DNA of 35,566 bases from contig CAMIVR010000046.1 in the NCBI GenBank assembly GCA_946402065.1, positions 1-35,566 of the forward strand, given 5' to 3'. A program made the position numbers and the translations under genes. This document shows positions 9,133 through 17,411 of this stretch, one piece after another. Position 1 is the stretch's first letter, and every line of letters begins with the position of its first letter. A model generated the notes under the pieces. The model searched no databases. It saw only the letters and a program-made list of their open reading frames with translations, and was not told the DNA's origin. The DNA comes from an uncultured Brevibacillus sp. (GTDB lineage Bacteria; Bacillota; Bacilli; Brevibacillales; Brevibacillaceae).

Positions 9133-9160
9133 AAAGCTGTCCATAAGGGCAGCTTTTATT
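9133..9160 (+). terminator. Hairpin with U-rich tail in hfq-spoVK gap
   Basis: AAAGCTGTCC and GGGCAGCTTT form a stem with one G-U pair around ATAA, followed by TATTT. No recognisable gene lies between the hfq terminator and this hairpin, so it may end readthrough transcripts or belong to the structured element that follows. Confidence 0.45.
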
Positions 9161-9212
9161 TATACTTTCGGAAAGTTCAAGTTCGCTAAAGCGATAAAGG
9201 GTGAAAGTATAA
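9160..9212. repeat. Inverted repeat enclosing a second small hairpin
   Basis: TTATACTTTC (9160-9169) and GAAAGTATAA (9203-9212) are perfect 10-base arms. Between them TCGCT/AGCGA (9183-9194) forms an inner hairpin. No protein-coding potential is seen. It abuts the next palindromic element directly, so the two may form one structured unit. Confidence 0.6.
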
Positions 9213-9265
9213 GAAAAACTAAGGCTTTCGCTATTGGACTGGGCGACAAGCCTAGTTTTTCTAAT
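9212..9265. repeat. Palindromic element, copy A
   Basis: AGAAAAACTA-(A)-GGCTT (9212-9227) pairs with AAGCC-TAGTTTTTCT (9248-9262), giving a 15-bp stem with one bulged A. A and T tracts at the two ends would let it act as a bidirectional terminator. AACTAAGGCT (9217-9226) and TTTTCTAAT (9257-9265) also occur in the element at 26274-26318, pointing to a dispersed repeat family. Confidence 0.6.
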
Positions 9266-9382
9266 TTTCGATGGCGAACGCGGTAAAACGACTTGGACAA
9301 AGCCATTCCCGGAAATTTTTCAAGCAGATTTTTGCCTGTGGCAAAGTATACTTAGGTATGACGAAGAGGGCAGGTGAGAACG

Positions 9383-10318
9383 ATGAAAATCGATGAGTCT
9401 TCTCATCGCATTCAAGTGGTAATCAATCGACCAACTCAACCGAAGGAACCGGCTACTCTGGCGGAAACGGTGCGTGCATCGGCGAATGCCAATCTGGCAT
9501 TGGTGTTTGAAGAATTGGAGCGGATGATCGGCTTGCACGAGGCGAAAAAAAATATGTATGAGATATACGCTTTATTGAAAATGAATCTTGAGCGTGAAAA
9601 AAAACGGCTGAAAGTGGAGAAGCAAGTGTACCACATGGTCTTTAAGGGCAACCCGGGCACAGGGAAAACGACTGTCGCACGGATTGTCGGGCGGATTTTC
9701 AAGGAAATGGGAATACTGAATAAAGGGCATTTAATTGAAGTGGAGCGCGCTGATCTGGTGGGGGAATTCATCGGGCATACGGCTCAAAAAACGCGAGAGC
9801 TGATAAAAAAAGCGCTCGGTGGCGTGTTGTTTATCGACGAGGCTTACTCGCTTGCGCGCGGAGGCGAAAAGGATTTCGGCAAAGAGGCGATCGATTGCCT
9901 GACAAAAGCAATGGAAGATCAAAAAAACGAGTTTATCTGCATTCTCGCCGGATATACAGAGGAGATGAACGAGTTTTTACAAATTAATCCCGGCCTGCCG
10001 TCGCGCTTTCCGATTCACATTCATTTTAACGATTACTCGGTCGATGAGCTGATGAAGATCGCGGATGTATTCACGAGTGACAAGGAGTATGAGCTGGCGG
10101 AGGGTGCCAAGGAAAAGCTGCGCAACCACCTGGTGCGGGTCAAAGGGGACCTGTTCCTGGAGAACTTCAGCAACGCACGGTACATCCGCAATGTGATTGA
10201 AGCTGCCATCCGTGCACAGGCAGTGCGTCTCGTCAAGCTCGCCGATCCCAGCGTTGGACAGTTGATGACGCTGCGCTCCGAGGATTTGGTGTTTCAATCG
10301 AACTCCCAGCAATTGTAG
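9383..10318 (+). CDS. spoVK: Stage V sporulation protein K (AAA+ ATPase)
   Basis: The product is 311 residues, close to B. subtilis SpoVK (about 320). It is an AAA+ ATPase of the CbbX/SpoVK group needed late in spore development; its substrate is not known. Walker A GNPGTGKT is at 89-96, Walker B GVLFIDEAYSL begins at 147, and a sensor-like RFPIHIHFNDYS and the FSNARYIRN arginine-containing segment follow. The ATG at 383 past 9000 has AGGTGAG a few bases upstream and is preferred to a GTG at 9374. The gene lies between hfq and hflX, as in Bacillus. A sigma-E-type promoter is expected; only a weak candidate (about 9326-9352, ATTTTT then GTATACTT) is visible. Confidence 0.93.
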   Translation: MKIDESSHRIQVVINRPTQPKEPATLAETVRASANANLALVFEELERMIGLHEAKKNMYEIYALLKMNLEREKKRLKVEKQVYHMVFKGNPGTGKTTVARIVGRIFKEMGILNKGHLIEVERADLVGEFIGHTAQKTRELIKKALGGVLFIDEAYSLARGGEKDFGKEAIDCLTKAMEDQKNEFICILAGYTEEMNEFLQINPGLPSRFPIHIHFNDYSVDELMKIADVFTSDKEYELAEGAKEKLRNHLVRVKGDLFLENFSNARYIRNVIEAAIRAQAVRLVKLADPSVGQLMTLRSEDLVFQSNSQQL

Positions 10319-10347
10319 ACGAGTTGTTACGAACGGCGGGAGGTATG

Positions 10348-10356
10348 TGTTATGAT
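10348..10356 (+). promoter_or_regulatory. Extended -10 promoter for hflX
   Basis: TGTTATGAT fits the extended -10 form TGnTATGAT, 22 bases before the hflX start. A TTGTTA at 10324 is spaced 21 bases away, too far for a standard -35. Confidence 0.55.
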
Positions 10357-10378
10357 AGCGGTGAGAGGACGTGAATAG

Positions 10379-11680
10379 ATGGGGCTTGATTACGCAAAAA
10401 AACACGAGACGGCGATTCTTGTCGGCTGTCTTTTGGATACGCGGGACAGGGAGCGGATGCGCCTGTCGCTGGAAGAACTGCACGAGCTGGCCAGGACGGC
10501 CGGCGTCGAGGTGCTTGAAATGTTCACGCAAAATCGTGAACGGATCGACTCAGCCTGGTATTTGGGGTCGGGGAAAATGGAAGAGATTGCCCTGCGGGCG
10601 GAAGAGCTCGACGTCGATCTGGTCATTTTTAACGACGAGCTGTCCCCAAGCCAAAATCGCAATCTGGAACGTATGTTTGATTGTAAGGTGATCGATCGGA
10701 CGCAGTTGATCCTGGACATTTTTGCCGGTCGTGCACAGTCGGCCGAAGGGAAAATTCAGGTTGAGCTCGCTCAGTACAACTACTTGCTGCCACGCCTGGC
10801 CGGACAGGGAAAAACACTCTCCCGGCTCGGGGGCGGTATCGGGACGCGTGGGCCGGGTGAGACCAAGCTGGAGTCTGATCGTCGGCATATCCGCAGGCGA
10901 ATTAGCGAGTTGAAGGATCGCTTGCAGGAAGTCGTTCGCACTCGCCAGCTCCATCGCGAACGGCGGAAAAAGAACCAGGTCTTCCAAATCGCGCTCGTAG
11001 GCTACACGAATGCCGGAAAATCGACCTTGTTAAACCGTTTGACCAACGCCGGTTCGCTGGCGGAAGACAAGCTGTTTGCCACGTTGGATCCGACGTCCCG
11101 CCAGCTCGTCCTGCCAAGCGGCATGGAAGTGCTGCTGACAGATACGGTCGGCTTTATTCAGGATTTGCCAACGGCACTTGTGGCAGCATTTCGCTCGACA
11201 CTGGAAGGGGTAAAGGAAGCGGATTTTATCCTGCACGTCGTCGACTGTCACCATCCTGACCTGGCTGTTCATATGGAAGTCGTCGACCGGGTACTCAAGG
11301 AGCTGGATGCAGCAGACATTCCGCAGCTGCTTGTCTACAACAAAGCCGATCTGGCCAATCCGGACATCTATTTGCCAAAAGCGGATGACTCGCTGGTGAT
11401 CTCTGCGCTCCGGGATGCAGACCTGCAGCTTTTGCGGGAGCGAATCGAACAGCACGTGCTCGCCTCCTTCCAGGCGATGAAGCTGAAGGTCCCTGTTGAC
11501 CGCGGAGACATCTTGTCCCTGCTGCACCGGGAAGGCGTGCAGATGGAGCAGGAATTTACCGCCGAGGAGGATGCGTATCTCGTCACGGTCAGGCTGAATC
11601 GCGACCATCCGATATACGGGAAAGTGTATCCGTTTTTACTAGACAAACCAGAGATCGTAGTGGAATCGTGGGAAAGGTGA
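10379..11680 (+). CDS. hflX: GTPase HflX
   Basis: The product is 433 residues (B. subtilis YnbA family). HflX binds the large ribosomal subunit and can split stalled or stress-inactivated ribosomes. The N-terminal domain has the conserved WYLGSGK-type segment (60-66) and VIDRTQLILDIFA; the glycine-rich linker GGGIGTRGPGETKLE is at 151-165. The G domain has the P-loop GYTNAGKST (208-216), switch II DTVGFI and G4 NKAD. AGAGGACG precedes the ATG. ynbB follows after 9 bases, so the two are probably one operon, as in B. subtilis ynbAB. Confidence 0.96.
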   Translation: MGLDYAKKHETAILVGCLLDTRDRERMRLSLEELHELARTAGVEVLEMFTQNRERIDSAWYLGSGKMEEIALRAEELDVDLVIFNDELSPSQNRNLERMFDCKVIDRTQLILDIFAGRAQSAEGKIQVELAQYNYLLPRLAGQGKTLSRLGGGIGTRGPGETKLESDRRHIRRRISELKDRLQEVVRTRQLHRERRKKNQVFQIALVGYTNAGKSTLLNRLTNAGSLAEDKLFATLDPTSRQLVLPSGMEVLLTDTVGFIQDLPTALVAAFRSTLEGVKEADFILHVVDCHHPDLAVHMEVVDRVLKELDAADIPQLLVYNKADLANPDIYLPKADDSLVISALRDADLQLLRERIEQHVLASFQAMKLKVPVDRGDILSLLHREGVQMEQEFTAEEDAYLVTVRLNRDHPIYGKVYPFLLDKPEIVVESWER

Positions 11681-11689
11681 GTATAAGCA

Positions 11690-12961
11690 ATGTACCAGTT
11701 ATTTGCACATGGAGCGCAGCTGCAGCCGCTCGTTGAAGACGTCGAGGCGTTGATCGCCAGCCGCCATCGGGAAATTTCGGCGGTGGTCGATTACAATCAG
11801 GTAAAGGTGCTCCGATCGTTCCAAAAACACGCAGTAAATGAATTTCATTTTGCCCCGTCAACCGGATATGGCTATGACGATACAGGCCGTTCGACGCTTG
11901 AAGCGATCTACGCTGATGTATTTGGCGGCGAGGCGGCGCTGGTGCGGCACCAAATCGTGTCCGGCACGCACGCGATTGCGATCACGCTGTTCGGATTGCT
12001 GCGCCCGGGCGATGAGCTGATGTATATAACCGGCAAGCCGTACGATACGCTTGAAGAAGTGGTCGGGGTACGCGGCGAAAATCAAGGGTCGCTGAAAGAG
12101 TACGGGATCAACTATCGGGCGATTCCGCTTACCGAGTCCGGCGAGGTCGATTTCACTGCCGTAGCCAATGCGATTACACCGGCGACAAAGGTCATCGGAA
12201 TTCAACGCTCGCGCGGCTATGCCGATCGCCCTTCGTTTTCCATTGCCAAGATTGCCGAGATGATCGCCTTTGTCAAGGAGCAAAATCCGAACCTCATCGT
12301 CTTTGTCGATAACTGCTACGGAGAGTTTACCGAAGAGCGGGAGCCGCTCCAGGTCGGCGCCGACATCATGGCCGGCTCCCTGATCAAAAACCCCGGCGGT
12401 GGCATCGTCAAGACGGGCGGCTATATCGTGGGGAAACAGGATTTGGTCCGGCTCGCTTCGTTCCGCATGGCTGCTCCGGGGATCGGGGCCGAGGGCGGCG
12501 CTTCGCTATACTCGCTGCACGAGATGTATCAAGGCTTCTTCCTCGCTCCGCACGTCGTCGGAGAAGCGGTCAAGGGAGCCGTCTTTTCTGCGGCGATGCT
12601 GGAGAAGCTCGGCTTCAAGACGAATCCGCTCTGGCATCACCCGCGGACAGACCTCATTCAATCGATTGAGTTCGGTTCAGCCGATCGTTTGATTGCGTTT
12701 TGCCAAGGGATTCAAAAAGCTTCTCCGGTAGATGCCCACGTCACGCCGATGCCGAGCGAAATGCCGGGGTACGCTGATCCGGTCATTATGGCGGCAGGCA
12801 CGTTTATCCAGGGGGCGACGATCGAGTTTTCGATGGATGGCCCGCTGCGTCCGCCGTTTATGGGATTCCTTCAAGGGGGATTGACGTATTCCCATGTGAA
12901 AGTAGGAATTTTGACTGCGCTTGACGGACTTCTGGAAAAAGGGTTGCTGCAGCTGCCGTAA
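11690..12961 (+). CDS. ynbB: YnbB, PLP-dependent methionine gamma-lyase family (aluminum resistance protein family)
   Basis: The product is 423 residues. This family has a fold-type I PLP enzyme layout and is annotated as aluminum resistance protein or methionine gamma-lyase-like; its natural substrate is not established. SGTHAI (91-96), VFVDNCYGEF (204-213) and the likely PLP lysine K233 in SLIKNPGGG are visible. Other conserved stretches are YDDTGR, RSRGYADRPS and the C-terminal MDGPLRPPF. The ATG follows a weak AAAGGTGAG within the end of hflX. Gene order hflX-ynbB-glnR matches B. subtilis, except that a phosphatase gene intervenes here before glnR. Confidence 0.93.
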   Translation: MYQLFAHGAQLQPLVEDVEALIASRHREISAVVDYNQVKVLRSFQKHAVNEFHFAPSTGYGYDDTGRSTLEAIYADVFGGEAALVRHQIVSGTHAIAITLFGLLRPGDELMYITGKPYDTLEEVVGVRGENQGSLKEYGINYRAIPLTESGEVDFTAVANAITPATKVIGIQRSRGYADRPSFSIAKIAEMIAFVKEQNPNLIVFVDNCYGEFTEEREPLQVGADIMAGSLIKNPGGGIVKTGGYIVGKQDLVRLASFRMAAPGIGAEGGASLYSLHEMYQGFFLAPHVVGEAVKGAVFSAAMLEKLGFKTNPLWHHPRTDLIQSIEFGSADRLIAFCQGIQKASPVDAHVTPMPSEMPGYADPVIMAAGTFIQGATIEFSMDGPLRPPFMGFLQGGLTYSHVKVGILTALDGLLEKGLLQLP

Positions 12962-12986
12962 GCGGAACGGAAGATGATCGGCAAAG

Positions 12987-13019
12987 AGATCAGTGCTCGC
13001 AACGGCCGCTGATCTTTTT
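12987..13019 (+). terminator. Terminator after ynbB
   Basis: AGATCAG (12987-12993) pairs with CTGATCT (13009-13015), followed by TTTT. It lies 26 bases past the stop codon. Confidence 0.75.
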
Positions 13020-13136
13020 GTTTCCGGATCGTGCTTCTGTGGCAACTGATTGGCGGGCTACTTGAGCTGGGCCGGTTGAAAGTGCGTGACGAATGCGCTT
13101 GTGAAAAAGCAGGTATACAAAATTGGGTGATGGTGC

Positions 13137-13676
13137 TTGAAGTGGGTCGTAATGAGACATGGACAGACAGGCTGGAATGTTGCCAGAAGGATTCAGGGGA
13201 TTCAGGATGTTCCGATCCTTCCGGCCAGCGTTTCCCAGCTTGAGCAGAAATGCCGGCAGCTTCAGAAGGAATACCCGTTTCCATTCTCGCTTATAGTGAC
13301 GAGTCCGCTGTTGCGAGCGCGGCAATCTGCTGAGGTCTGCAATCGTTTTTTTCAAGTGCCTTGCCGGATGGACGCCAGCTTTCAGGAGCGTTCCTTCGGG
13401 CGCCTGGAAGGAAAAACGGTCGAAGAGCTCAAGGCTGAGTATGGCATCGACGATATCGAGCAATGGCACAGCGATGAGTATGCAGTCGAAGCGTGGAATG
13501 CGTTTTTGGACAGGGTTGAACGAGGAATGCATCTCTTGGAGCGGGATTGTCGGAACGAGACCGTATTGCTGGTTACTCACGGGAGCGTCGTCAAGGCGAT
13601 TGGAGCGTTGTACGGCAAGGACTTGGGCATCATTGAAAATGGCGGGTTCGTCACAAGCGAACAGCTATTGTGGTGA
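13137..13676 (+). CDS. Histidine phosphatase family protein
   Basis: The product is 179 residues of the histidine phosphatase (phosphoglycerate mutase-like) superfamily. The catalytic RHG is at residues 7-9, with nucleophile His8; TSPLLRARQSAE (55-66), the acid Glu84 in FQERSFGRLEGK and the second catalytic His148 in VTHGS are all present. The substrate cannot be told; relatives include small-molecule phosphatases. An in-frame TGA at 13128 forces a start at the TTG at 13137, since the next ATG would remove the first beta strand. GGGTGA at 13125-13130 could serve as ribosome binding site. It is a single gene bounded by terminators on both sides. Confidence 0.9.
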   Translation: MKWVVMRHGQTGWNVARRIQGIQDVPILPASVSQLEQKCRQLQKEYPFPFSLIVTSPLLRARQSAEVCNRFFQVPCRMDASFQERSFGRLEGKTVEELKAEYGIDDIEQWHSDEYAVEAWNAFLDRVERGMHLLERDCRNETVLLVTHGSVVKAIGALYGKDLGIIENGGFVTSEQLLW

Positions 13677-13712
13677 CGGGAACCGGTTGACCGAAAGCAG
13701 AGGAACTGTCGA

Positions 13713-13775
13713 CGACAACAAGATCGAATCAGCCTCGATATTCGCAGGTTGATCCGGTCATGTTGTCGTTTTTTG
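13713..13775 (+). terminator. Terminator after histidine phosphatase gene
   Basis: CGACAACA (13713-13720) pairs perfectly with TGTTGTCG (13761-13768), followed by TTTTTT. The 40-base interior has further partial pairing (GATC...GATC), so it may fold as a branched hairpin. Confidence 0.75.
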
Positions 13776-13846
13776 GTTCAAATCGAGCGGATATTGATAA
13801 ACGGGACGGCCCTTTCTACAAGCTGCCTCTATCTTCGTTAAAATTA

Positions 13847-13863
13847 TGTCAACTTTTCTAACA
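13847..13863 (+). promoter_or_regulatory. GlnR/TnrA operator upstream of glnR
   Basis: TGTCA-ACTTTTC-TAACA is an exact match to the TGTNA-N7-TNACA consensus of GlnR and TnrA. It lies 4 bases upstream of the -35 hexamer. The second site known in B. subtilis, over the -35, is only weakly preserved here (TGACAGATTAGCTATTG). Confidence 0.88.
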
Positions 13864-13867
13864 CCCA

Positions 13868-13896
13868 TTGACAGATTAGCTATTGCCGCATACAAT
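13868..13896 (+). promoter_or_regulatory. Sigma-A promoter of glnRA
   Basis: TTGACA (13868-13873) and TACAAT (13891-13896) are separated by 17 bases. The perfect -35 and the adjacent GlnR operator indicate strong, nitrogen-controlled transcription. Confidence 0.9.
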
Positions 13897-13929
13897 GCAA
13901 ATATAAACCACTCGAGAGGGGACAATACG

Positions 13930-14340
13930 ATGAGTGACGATATTCGCCGCAATATGGCCCTCTTTCCTATTGGAATTGTAATGAAGCTAACAGAGCTCAC
14001 AGCCCGACAGATCCGCTACTACGAACAGAATGGGTTGATTCAGCCTGCACGTACAGAAGGGAAGCAGCGGCTATTTTCGTTTAACGACGTGGACCAACTG
14101 CTGGAGATTAAGTCATTGGTTGAAAAGGGCCTGAACATGGCCGGAATTCGACAAGTGATGAACATGCAAATGCAGCCAACAGCAAAGACAGTCATTACGG
14201 AAAAATCAGAAGAAAAGCGCAAGGAACTAACCGACAAGGAACTGCACCATCTGCTGAAAACCCAGATTATGAATCCGGGAGCTTCACGTTTCGGCGATAC
14301 CCCATTAATTCGTGGAGAGCTATCCCGCTTTTTCCACTAA
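13930..14340 (+). CDS. glnR: Nitrogen regulator GlnR (MerR family)
   Basis: The product is 136 residues. GlnR represses glnRA and other nitrogen genes when nitrogen is plentiful, acting with feedback-inhibited glutamine synthetase. The start [21 protein letters not shown], the MerR helix-turn-helix segment [14 protein letters not shown] and the exact C-terminal ending SRFFH are hallmarks; that tail is the region sensed by glutamine synthetase. The ATG follows GAGAGGGG; an upstream in-frame ATG at 13846 lies inside the operator and is rejected. glnA follows after 34 bases in the same operon. Confidence 0.97.
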   Translation: MSDDIRRNMALFPIGIVMKLTELTARQIRYYEQNGLIQPARTEGKQRLFSFNDVDQLLEIKSLVEKGLNMAGIRQVMNMQMQPTAKTVITEKSEEKRKELTDKELHHLLKTQIMNPGASRFGDTPLIRGELSRFFH

Positions 14341-14374
14341 TATATAAACAACATTTGCAGGAGGAGAGAGACGC

Positions 14375-15712
14375 ATGAATCACAAGTACACAAAAGAAGA
14401 TATCACGAGATTAGCAGAAGAGGAGAACGTCAAGTACATTCGTCTTCAATTCACAGACTTGATGGGTGTTATTAAGAACGTTGAGATTCCTGTTTCTCAG
14501 CTCCCAAAAGCACTCGATAACAAAATGATGTTTGACGGCTCTTCGATCGAGGGGTTTGTTCGCATCGAGGAATCGGACATGTATTTGTTCCCGGATCTTT
14601 CCACTTGGGTCGTTTTTCCTTGGGGAACAGAAGAAGGCAAGGTTGCTCGCCTGATTTGCGACATTTACATGCCGGATGGCAAGCCATTTGAAGGCGACCC
14701 TCGCTACATCCTGCGCAAAGCGTTGAAAGAAGCGGAAGAGCTAGGATTCACAGCCTTTAATGTCGGACCGGAACCAGAGTTTTTCTTATTCAAATTGAAT
14801 GAAAAAGGTGAAGCTACACTTGATTTTAACGACCAGGGCGGTTACTTCGACTTTGCTCCGCTTGATCTGGGTGAAAATTGCCGTCGTGACATCGTACTGA
14901 CGCTGGAAAAAATGGGCTTCGAAATCGAAGCATCGCACCATGAGGTTGCTCCCGGACAACACGAAATCGACTTTAAATACACGGACGCGCTGCACGCTGC
15001 TGACCAAATCCTGACGTTTAAGCTCGTTGTTAAAACGATTGCCCGCAAGCACGGTCTGCACGCGACCTTTATGCCAAAACCGATGTACGGCGTAAGCGGT
15101 TCTGGCATGCACGCTCACCAATCCCTGTTCCGCGGTGAAGTCAATGCGTTTTATGACGAAAAGGATCCACTCGGCCTGAGCCAAACCGCCAAGCATTACC
15201 TCGCAGGAATTTTGGCCCACGCTCGCGGATATGCAGCTATCACCAACCCGCTGGTGAACTCGTACAAACGTCTGGTACCTGGATACGAAGCGCCGTGCTA
15301 TGTCGCCTGGTCGGCGAAAAACCGCTCTCCATTGGTGCGCATCCCGGCTTCTCGCGGTCTCGGTACACGCATTGAAGCGCGGAATCCGGACCCGGCTGCG
15401 AATCCGTATCTGGCCTTGGCTGTCATGCTGAAAGCCGGCTTGGACGGAATCAAAAACAAGCTTGCCTTGCCGCCGGCAGTGGATCGCAACATCTATGTGA
15501 TGACGGAAGCGGAACGCGAGGAAAACGGCATCGAGAGCTTGCCGGCATCCTTGAAAGAAGCGATTGAATGCTTGAAAGCTGACCCGGTCATCTGTGAAGT
15601 ACTCGGCGAGCACGCTCTGTTCCACTTTGTTGAAGCAAAAGAGATCGAATGGGATATTTTCCGTACCCGCGTACACGATTGGGAGCGCGAGCAATACATG
15701 AATACGTATTAA
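14375..15712 (+). CDS. glnA: Glutamine synthetase, type I-alpha
   Basis: The product is 445 residues, the GSI-alpha length (about 444). It makes glutamine from glutamate, ammonia and ATP and is the main ammonia-assimilating enzyme. Family motifs seen are FDGSSIEGF, the [10 protein letters not shown] and [13 protein letters not shown] metal and substrate segments, [16 protein letters not shown], and [25 protein letters not shown] in two halves. There is no adenylylation tyrosine motif of the GSI-beta type, in line with feedback control and GlnR interaction. AGGAGGAGAG precedes the ATG, and a terminator follows directly. Confidence 0.98.
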   Translation: MNHKYTKEDITRLAEEENVKYIRLQFTDLMGVIKNVEIPVSQLPKALDNKMMFDGSSIEGFVRIEESDMYLFPDLSTWVVFPWGTEEGKVARLICDIYMPDGKPFEGDPRYILRKALKEAEELGFTAFNVGPEPEFFLFKLNEKGEATLDFNDQGGYFDFAPLDLGENCRRDIVLTLEKMGFEIEASHHEVAPGQHEIDFKYTDALHAADQILTFKLVVKTIARKHGLHATFMPKPMYGVSGSGMHAHQSLFRGEVNAFYDEKDPLGLSQTAKHYLAGILAHARGYAAITNPLVNSYKRLVPGYEAPCYVAWSAKNRSPLVRIPASRGLGTRIEARNPDPAANPYLALAVMLKAGLDGIKNKLALPPAVDRNIYVMTEAEREENGIESLPASLKEAIECLKADPVICEVLGEHALFHFVEAKEIEWDIFRTRVHDWEREQYMNTY

Positions 15713-15724
15713 TCACGCGATCTG

Positions 15725-15760
15725 CCCCTTCTTTCCGAGGAAAGAGGGGGTTATTGTTTT
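15725..15760 (+). terminator. Terminator of glnRA operon
   Basis: CCCC-T-TCTTTCC pairs with GGAAAGA-GGGG around a small loop, followed by TTATTGTTTT. It lies 12 bases past the glnA stop. Confidence 0.85.
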
Positions 15761-15953
15761 GTGGTAGGATAACGGGCAAACGCAGCTTCTCTGTGCATGT
15801 GCGCATTTGAAACTTTATTGCCTCGATTTACGTACATAATAGTAAGAGCGTTTGCTGAGCATGCAATGTTTTTCAGCTGGCGCGAGATAACGATTTGCGG
15901 TCGGCATGCTGGCGCAGCTGATCGTTTGCAGTGCAGAAGCTTGGGGGGTATAC

Positions 15954-16439
15954 ATGGATATTATTTTGTGGATTATTGTCATTGCCTTGTTTGTGTTAAG
16001 CATCGTCGGTATCTTTTTGCCCATTTTACCGGATACGATCTTGCTCTGGGTGGGATTTCTGCTTTATCATTTTGCCATTGCGGAGCCGGGGGCGGGCTTG
16101 CCGGCGTCGTTCTGGTGGGGCATGGTCGGGATGAGCGTTCTCCTGTACGGAGCAGATGTGTTGACCAACATGTATTTCGTTAAAAAATACGGAGGCTCGA
16201 AGTGGTCTTCGATTGGTTCGATCGTTGGGATTATCCTCGGGATCTTCCTGTTTCCGCCGTTTGGGATGATCATCCTGCCGTTTGTGTTTGTCATCGCGAT
16301 CGAGATGTTCGTTCAGAAGCAGTCGATTGAAAAAGCGTTCAAGGTGGGGATTGGATCACTCATCGCCTTTCTCAGCAGCGCATTCGTAAAAGTCATTTTG
16401 CAGTTGGCGATGATTCTCTGGTTTTTCCTTGCCCGCTAA
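15954..16439 (+). CDS. DUF456 membrane protein
   Basis: The product is 161 residues with four or five hydrophobic segments: residues about 1-25, 30-45, 50-70, 82-115 and 135-160. The glycine-rich pair IVGIILGIFLFPPFGMIILPF is typical of the DUF456 family (B. subtilis YqgC-like); the function is unknown. The ATG at 15954 follows GGGGGG at good spacing and is preferred to an upstream ATG at 15906, whose extra residues do not resemble the family. It has its own terminator and appears to be a single-gene unit. Confidence 0.8.
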   Translation: MDIILWIIVIALFVLSIVGIFLPILPDTILLWVGFLLYHFAIAEPGAGLPASFWWGMVGMSVLLYGADVLTNMYFVKKYGGSKWSSIGSIVGIILGIFLFPPFGMIILPFVFVIAIEMFVQKQSIEKAFKVGIGSLIAFLSSAFVKVILQLAMILWFFLAR

Positions 16440-16453
16440 TACGTGAAAAGAGT

Positions 16454-16493
16454 AAAAGCTTCCGGGGAATCGTTATTCCTCAGGAAGCTTTTT
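16454..16493. terminator. Bidirectional terminator between DUF456 gene and lexA
   Basis: AAAAGCTTCC (16454-16463) pairs with GGAAGCTTTT (16483-16492), with an inner GGGGAAT/ATTCCTC stem. A and T tracts on both sides allow termination in either direction, so it may also end lexA transcripts. Confidence 0.85.
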
Positions 16494-16534
16494 GGTTGAT
16501 CGGAACCTTTTCACAAACAAATCGACATCTCCGC

Positions 16535-16577
16535 AACGAAGGCTGCACCAGAAAGAATTGGCGCAGCCTTCGTTTTC
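16535..16577 (+). terminator. Second strong terminator-like hairpin
   Basis: AACGAAGGCTGC (16535-16546) and GCAGCCTTCGTT (16563-16574) pair perfectly over 12 bp, with CCA/TGG adding to the stem, then TTTT. It is oriented for plus-strand transcripts although a terminator lies just 40 bases upstream. The 16578-16704 stretch after it shows nothing recognisable. Confidence 0.75.
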
Positions 16578-16704
16578 TCATGTAAAATGCATTCGGTTTA
16601 TCCGACAGGCTCGCGGAGCAATCGCGGCGTTCATATGCATATCGGGTCGCCCTACAGGTGCTTCTGCTTCAGCTGACAAAAAGTGTGTCATGTGCCAAAA
16701 AGCA

Positions 16705-17331
16705 CTAGTGAATGAGCCGATAGACGCCGATTACTTTGCCGAGAATTGTTACAGAATCCAGAATGATCGGCTCGAGTGCCGCATTCTCGGGCTGCAGGCG
16801 GAAGTGGTTTTTTTCTTTGAAAAAGCGTTTGACAGTAGCTTCATCTTCTTCGGTCATGGCAACGACAATATCTCCGTTGTTGGCCACGCTTTGCTGCCGG
16901 ACGATCACGTAATCGCCATCGAGAATGCCGGCTTCAATCATACTCTCACCGGAGACGCGCAGCATGTACACGTTGTCAGAAGTGACGATGCTATCCGGAA
17001 GCGGGAAATACTCTTCGACGTCCTCAATCGCAGTGATCGGGATACCGGCCGTAACTTTCCCTACAACTGGTACGCGGACGACGGATGCGTCGAAGTCGTC
17101 CTGCTGAAAGCGGTGTTCTTCACTTAAAAGTTCAATTGCTCGCGGCTTTGTAGGATCGCGACGGATAAGTCCCTTTTTTTCCAGACGGGCGAGATGACCG
17201 TGGACGGTAGAGCTGGAGGCAAGACCTACGGCCTCGCCAATTTCACGAACAGATGGCGGATAGCCCTTTTCCTTAACTTCCTTGCGAATAAATTCGATGA
17301 TTGACTGTTGGCGGTTAGACAGCTTGGACAT
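16705..17331 (-). CDS. lexA: SOS repressor LexA
   Basis: The product is 208 residues, normal for LexA. It represses DNA-damage genes until RecA filaments trigger self-cleavage. The N-terminal winged helix (about 1-68) contains the [18 protein letters not shown] recognition helix. The cleavage site is Ala95-Gly96 in KVTAGIP; the catalytic Ser130 (GESM) and Lys168 (ATVKRF) are present, so it should be active. The ATG at 17331 is preceded by a weak GAGGTG and is the family start; a longer reading upstream would run through the promoter. It is divergent from yneA across two LexA boxes. Confidence 0.98.
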   Translation of the reverse strand: MSKLSNRQQSIIEFIRKEVKEKGYPPSVREIGEAVGLASSSTVHGHLARLEKKGLIRRDPTKPRAIELLSEEHRFQQDDFDASVVRVPVVGKVTAGIPITAIEDVEEYFPLPDSIVTSDNVYMLRVSGESMIEAGILDGDYVIVRQQSVANNGDIVVAMTEEDEATVKRFFKEKNHFRLQPENAALEPIILDSVTILGKVIGVYRLIH

Positions 17332-17364
17332 TTTGACACCTCGATTCAGAAACGTTTTTTCTTT

Positions 17365-17393
17365 ATTATACCACGCGATCCTGCGTTCGACAA
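17365..17393 (-). promoter_or_regulatory. lexA promoter
   Basis: On the minus strand, TTGTCG (17393-17388) and TATAAT (17370-17365) are separated by 17 bases. The -35 overlaps the LexA box at 17391-17404, giving autorepression. Confidence 0.8.
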
Positions 17394-17404
17394 ACATAAG
17401 TTCG
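17391..17404 (-). promoter_or_regulatory. LexA box 1 (lexA side)
   Basis: On the minus strand this reads CGAACTTATGTTTG, matching the Bacillus LexA box CGAAC-N4-GTTYG. Confidence 0.8.
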
Positions 17405-17411
17405 TTTTTTC

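Noticed and set aside
13031-13243. 70-codon frame before the histidine phosphatase gene
   Set aside because: It overlaps the phosphatase in another frame, lacks a ribosome binding site and has no family features.
14786-15694. 302-codon minus-strand frame opposite glnA
   Set aside because: It is an antisense shadow of a highly conserved gene with strong codon bias.
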